From positions 695,747,757 to 695,811,756 of the forward strand of contig OX422209.1 of assembly GCA_949130495.1 (NCBI GenBank): a stretch of DNA of 64,000 bases, read 5' to 3'. Position numbers and translations under genes: made by a program. Below are positions 59,641-64,000 of this stretch, one piece after another. This DNA comes from Sambucus nigra. Lineage: Eukaryota; Streptophyta; Magnoliopsida; Dipsacales; Adoxaceae. Each line of letters starts with the position of its first letter. Position 1 is the stretch's first letter. Below the pieces are notes generated by a model. The model saw only the letters and a list, made by a program, of their open reading frames with translations. It did not search any database and had not been told where the DNA came from.

Positions 59641-62135
59641 GTTGAGTAAACACCTTAAACCTACGAGTTTATACGAATGATGCAAAGGGGACCAAATTAA
59701 AATTTTACTTAATTTCTTAACTTTATGAAAATGAATTTGATTTTCAAAGTCAATTAACAGTGCAAATTATTATGTTGTTAAATCAAGGTGATTTACAAAA
59801 ATAATAACCAATTCAGTTTTTAGGCGAGTTTCTATTTATTTAAACCTACCTTTTTCATATGAGGTGATATACGAAAAATATAAAGCACACTGTGTTTATT
59901 TTACGTCGCAAAACCCTTCCCCGGGAAAAATGACGAACACCTCTAGGAGTTACCTAATCTACTTCCACTAAAATAATAAATCAATAGGAACGATTTACAA
60001 ACAACAAACTTGACAAATGAAGAAGAAAGATATAGAGATTACCCCCACACAACCAAGACTCCTGCCTGGTTGCTTATTATGTTCTCTCTTTAAGTCTCTC
60101 CTCGTTTGTTTTTGTGTTCTACACTTCTCAGCTTCTCCCTTTTTCTCTTCTAGCTCAAGATTAGCTCAGTGCCTATTGTGTTATTTTCTAGTGAAGTGAT
60201 AGTGTGTGGTGTACTATCCTATATGAATACACACCCACACTTAATGAATACACACAGAATGCAATGCAACAGATTATATCTCCTATATATATTTGCAAGT
60301 CTTATGTCATTCAAATCAAGTCTTCTTGACTTTGAATACAATTTTGAAAATCTTTCTTTTCTTTTTTTCAAATCTTGAACACTAGACTTGTTCAAATATT
60401 TACACAATAAATATGTCTACGTGAATACAAAGTGAATGAATATATGTGAGTGATATGAGATGAAGACAGATCCTGAAAATCACTTACATGATCAAGTAAT
60501 CATGTTCACAGAATATGACTGAAAATATATTTAATAAAATCAGACAGTCAAGTATTCACAATCTTATTTTTCAAAAAAAAATATTAGATTAAATCAGATT
60601 TTAATCGAAAATCTTATTAAGACTATTTTCACAAATATTTCAGATTAAATCAAAACAGTCTTAAGCACATAAGAAAATAATATTCAGTCCAGATTTTAAA
60701 TCTTCACAAATCAGATCTCAAAAATCTTAGGTTTAAATTTCTAACCCGCAAACAATACAAATCTGAATATTATCAAATATTTTCTGAAAAATCTGTTTTA
60801 AAACAAAATGTTTAAAAAACATTCAAGATCTCACAAACAAGTCATAAACAGAATATTCACACAAAAATTAATTTCGTGAATAGTGTGTGTTTGTGTACAA
60901 ATATTAGATCTAAAGACTGATCTAAATAATACAAACAAAATAAGAGAATTCACTTACAAAAATTATATACTCTTGAAAAATCGTAAGTGCAGATTTACAA
61001 TGAGAGAAGTCCAATCTTCATTTTCGTTTTGACAGAAATCAACATTTGATGACACAAAAATAATTCTGATTTAATCTCTCTCTCTCTAAAAATTGTGACA
61101 GAGTTTAACTACAAAAATAAATTTCTCAGCTCTGCAAAAATGATAAACAAAGGGTTCTATTTATAGAGTGCCCAAGTGTGTGCAGATTGGTGTAAAAAAG
61201 AGTCACATGGATTAAAAAAATTATACACACAACCGTAGATAAAATCAGATCTGAGGGTTCACAAAGAAACACAAAGTGTAGTGTTAAAAATGTGACACGT
61301 GTAGTGCAAGCTGTTACACACTAATAGAATAATAAACAAAACGTTTATTAAAACACAGTCATTTTGAAAAACTGAATGGCAGCTGTAACGCACTAAAATG
61401 TTACCGTTGAAAAAAATACAAAAACACGACATCGTTTTGGAGAAAACCATTTTCGGTTTTCAAAAAAATAAATCCGTAAGCAGTTTAACACAAGAAACCT
61501 AGGAAGGCTTTTGACATACAAAGGTGTGGTCAAGTCGTTTATAGAAAAATGGAAGCCAACTGTGATTAGAAAACTGTTAATGATTTAAAAGAAAAAAAAC
61601 GCGACGTCGTTTAGAAAACTATAATATGAAATGGCGTCATTTTGAAAAAGTAAACGATACCACTTTTGGTTTTGTTAAAAAAAACCGTGTGCACAAAACA
61701 GTGAGCAGGATTGGTATAAAAGAATGCGACGACGTTTAGAAGAATTGAAAACCAATTTTGTTAACATGCAAAACCATGGGCGGTTTCTAATAAACCAAAG
61801 AGACAGGAAGTGACAAAACGCAAACACAAATTACCAACGGCTGAGGGGTCAAGCTACCAGCAGCTATTGACATACTACTGAGAGACCTCCTTAGTCAAAT
61901 CGGCAAGGTCATTAAAGGCTACAACCAACAGATATATAATATAAGATATATTATATAAACATATATTGATACAATTACACACCAAAATACATATATGCGG
62001 CCAAAAAGAATAAACAACAGTGACGTGATAAAATAGCAAAGGTCAAATCAAGTAGGCATGCAAGGTCTTATCTTTCTGATGCCAAAAGATAAAGCTAACA
62101 CATATGTATAATAAGATATATTATATAACCATACA
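59641..62135 (-). other. AT-rich LTR- or promoter-like segment
   Basis: On the minus strand a TATA box CTATAAATAG (61157-61166) is followed by a leader with an AGAGAGAGAGA tract (61077-61086). It is preceded by repeated ACGACGTCGTTT-like words (61430-61740). This suggests a promoter, possibly of an old LTR, but I find no ends or partner. No recognisable coding. A diverged ~35-base AT-rich duplication (AAGATATATTATATAA) occurs at ~61945 and ~62113. Confidence 0.4.
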
Positions 62136-63140
62136 TCTATATAATAAAGTAAGAAACTTATATATGTCATAAGATGAAAAAATGATGTCATCAATATAAT
62201 TTATTTATGTAATGCCTCTTTTGCCCTTCACATTTTTAATTTCCCCCCCTTTTTTTGCTTTCCAAAATTACACTTTGATTTGAAATTTTGGATATTTTGG
62301 TCAAACTGACTTTATCAATTTGTTCAAACTCTTTCTCATGGTTAACCCACAGCTGAGATTGAATTTTAAAAGTCTAATGATTTAAGAGTTTGACACGTGG
62401 ACGATTGCTTTTATGGCAGGTATTTTTTACTAAGAGCGAATACACACATGAACTATGTCTCCCACGCTAAAAAATGATTCTAAGTATTTGTACTGCCTCG
62501 ATCTTCCCACCCATCCCATCTTTCACCACTTCCTCGCAGAGAAGTTGTACCTCTTAGATATGTTTGTTTACAAGTTGACGCATATTTTCCTCCCACTTAA
62601 TTTATCCTCTCCCACACGTCAATCCCCCTTTCTCTCTTCTTAAAATCCAAAGATCTTCTACTCTCTCTAAAACCAATCCTCATCTCCCCTTTTTATTTGG
62701 CGTAGCTCTTATTTTAATTTGGTAACGAACAGTTGCACGACCTTCAAGGCTACGCCCTTCAATGACACCCCCAACGAAAAGTTGCAGACCGCCTTCAACG
62801 CTACAACCGACCTTTAACGCTACGGCCGGGCTTCAACGCCATGATCTCAGATTAGGACCGACTTTATAAAGAGTTATAGTTGGATTTTGAAATATCTATA
62901 GCTTCAAATGGGTTATAATCGAAGCCTCTACTGTGTTTCGGGTTCAGCGGGAGACCAAATCTTTACCAGCAGGATATTTTATCTCTATTTCCACCAAAAA
63001 AATTTATAGGACCCATTCTCTCACTCATCCTTTGATTTAATTTTTAAGGTTTGTTTTGGGTTTAATATTTGATTCTTAAATCACCACCCGGTTTTGATCC
63101 TTAAATCACCCCTTTTTTTGTTGGTATATCTTTCTCAAGC
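62136..63140 (+). mobile_element. Possible Helitron 5' terminus and interior
   Basis: TCTATATAATAAAGTAAG after an A at 62135 resembles plant Helitron 5' ends (A|TC then TATA-rich sequence and an AAAG-type word). Helitrons lack inverted repeats and target duplications, so only the opposite CTRR end with its hairpin would prove it; none is seen before 64000. GCTACG/CAACGCTACA-like words repeat at 62745-62845. No gene recognised. Confidence 0.28.
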
Positions 63141-63439
63141 GATTTTTGTTGTTTTTTTGTGGTCACCCTTATTTTCGCCACCATCTTCATTATCTGTAAG
63201 GGAAAAAAAAGAAAGATACAGGAATCTGATCCTCCTCAAATCCGGGTCCAACGTCAAGTACTGTAACCGACAGTGCAACATTTGACCCATTTAAACGGGT
63301 CTCGATGTCGGAGCTCCAAAAATCTACCAGGAATATCTCAAAGGACCTCATAACTGGTGACGGTAGTGTTGACTTGGTCTATAAGGCCACTGTTTCTAAC
63401 GGCGTAAGCATCGCCATGAGTTCCGAGTTGAGACGGTAG
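63141..63439 (+). pseudogene. Receptor-like kinase fragment (transmembrane segment to kinase N-lobe)
   Basis: The first phase encodes a hydrophobic segment (Phe-Val-Val-Thr-Leu-Ile-Phe-Ala-Thr-Ile-Phe-Ile-Ile-Cys) followed by Lys-Gly-Lys-Lys-Arg-Lys, a stop-transfer pattern, and ends at TAA 63264. A second phase from 63257 reads Phe-Lys-Arg-Val-Ser-Met-Ser-Glu-Leu and then Gly-Asp-Gly-Ser-Val-Asp-Leu-Val-Tyr-Lys-Ala, the ATP-binding glycine loop of plant receptor-like kinases. It stops at TAG 63437-63439. The third loop Gly is Asp, the usual Val-Ala-Val-Lys is Ile-Ala-Met-Ser, and the phases need a frameshift near 63255. It is a dead fragment, perhaps captured by a transposon. Confidence 0.6.
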
Positions 63440-64000
63440 CTTTAGGTATTTTGGTTGCAGTCATGTTTCAACATCTATTTTTTAGCATCGATCCCATGAG
63501 TTTTTTACTTAGTTAAAAGTCCCATAACCGTTCCTTTCCTTCCCATAACTATTTCATTTTGTGGGTTGTTTTCTTGACTTTTTCTGTCCTGCACTTACTT
63601 ATTTATTTGAAAAAGGGGGATTAAATACCTCTGAGTCCCGGTACTTTTGGCTTGGTCTATATTTTCTGATCCGCAGTTCAAGTTGGCCCCAGTTTTTTTT
63701 TATACTATGTTCTATTTTTGCTAGATATGATTGAATGTTGCTAATTATTTTGATTTTAAATATACAATACTCAAATTAGTAGCACATTTTGCTGAAATAA
63801 TAGTATAACTTAATTTTTTTATTGAAACGGTAGAGTTCAGTGAATTTTTGAAAACAAAAAGAAATTTACATTGTACTTTAATACTTGATTGTGTACTATA
63901 TGGTGGAATTTCGATTTGTTTATGAGTTTTTATTTTTAAACTTTATGTTTAATTTTTGTTGTAAAATAAACATATCTTTGTGATCTAATTCAACCTCTTT
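63440..64000. other. No recognised feature
   Basis: AT-rich. I see no continuation of the kinase domain and no repeat end. Confidence 0.5.

Overview
This window is nuclear DNA from a flowering plant with an AT-rich, repeat-dense genome. The evidence is an extensin-type proline-rich gene with plant YKSPPPP motifs, plant Ty3 and Ty1 retrotransposon lineages, and long LTRs with plant-type tRNA-iMet primer sites. I cannot place the species more finely. I see no intact protein-coding gene, no tRNA or rRNA gene, and nothing that reads as a working multi-gene system. Almost every recognisable coding stretch is broken.

Layout. (1) 1-9563: a young LTR retrotransposon with ~4 kb LTRs around only ~1.6 kb of nearly non-coding internal DNA (LARD-like, Tekay/Del chromovirus type). 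Its first 18 bases lie off the left edge. It sits in an older antisense LTR, seen at 9564-10382. (2) 10383-13850: AT-rich intergenic DNA with a long (TAA)n array and a possible LTR fragment. (3) 13857-28352: one extensin/proline-rich pseudogene with TATA box, signal peptide and stop. It is split by a solo LTR (14747-17706, perfect ATCCC target duplication) and by a decayed Tat-lineage Ty3 element on the minus strand (18047-27110). (4) 28353-34396: 3' flank plus three further partial tandem copies of the 3' half of the same gene. (5) 34397-38572: intergenic or old LTR sequence. (6) 38575-51850: a Ty1/copia gag remnant split by a minus-strand LARD-like element (38882-51269, perfect TTTAA duplication). 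The 3' LTR of that element is itself split by a solo LTR (41380-44291, perfect GGTGG duplication), so three levels are nested. (7) 51851-59640: a possible MULE-type inverted-repeat element, a short minus-strand copia derivative and two further LTR-like segments. (8) 59641-64000: an LTR- or promoter-like AT-rich stretch, a possible Helitron 5' end and a broken receptor-kinase fragment.

LTR divergence, counted by eye over short stretches, orders the insertions: 1-9563 (~1.3%) is youngest, then the Tat element (~7%), the copia derivative (~11%) and the TTTAA element (~15-20%).

The most interesting signals are in the LTRs. Several unrelated families carry clusters of short self-complementary words (CGGTCGACCG, TCGTTCGAACGA, CCGAACCGGTTCGG, ACGACGTCGT, or perfect hairpins), often just upstream of a TATA box. 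The same TTCGAA-type word recurs in three different families. The Tekay-type LTRs also share several short conserved blocks.
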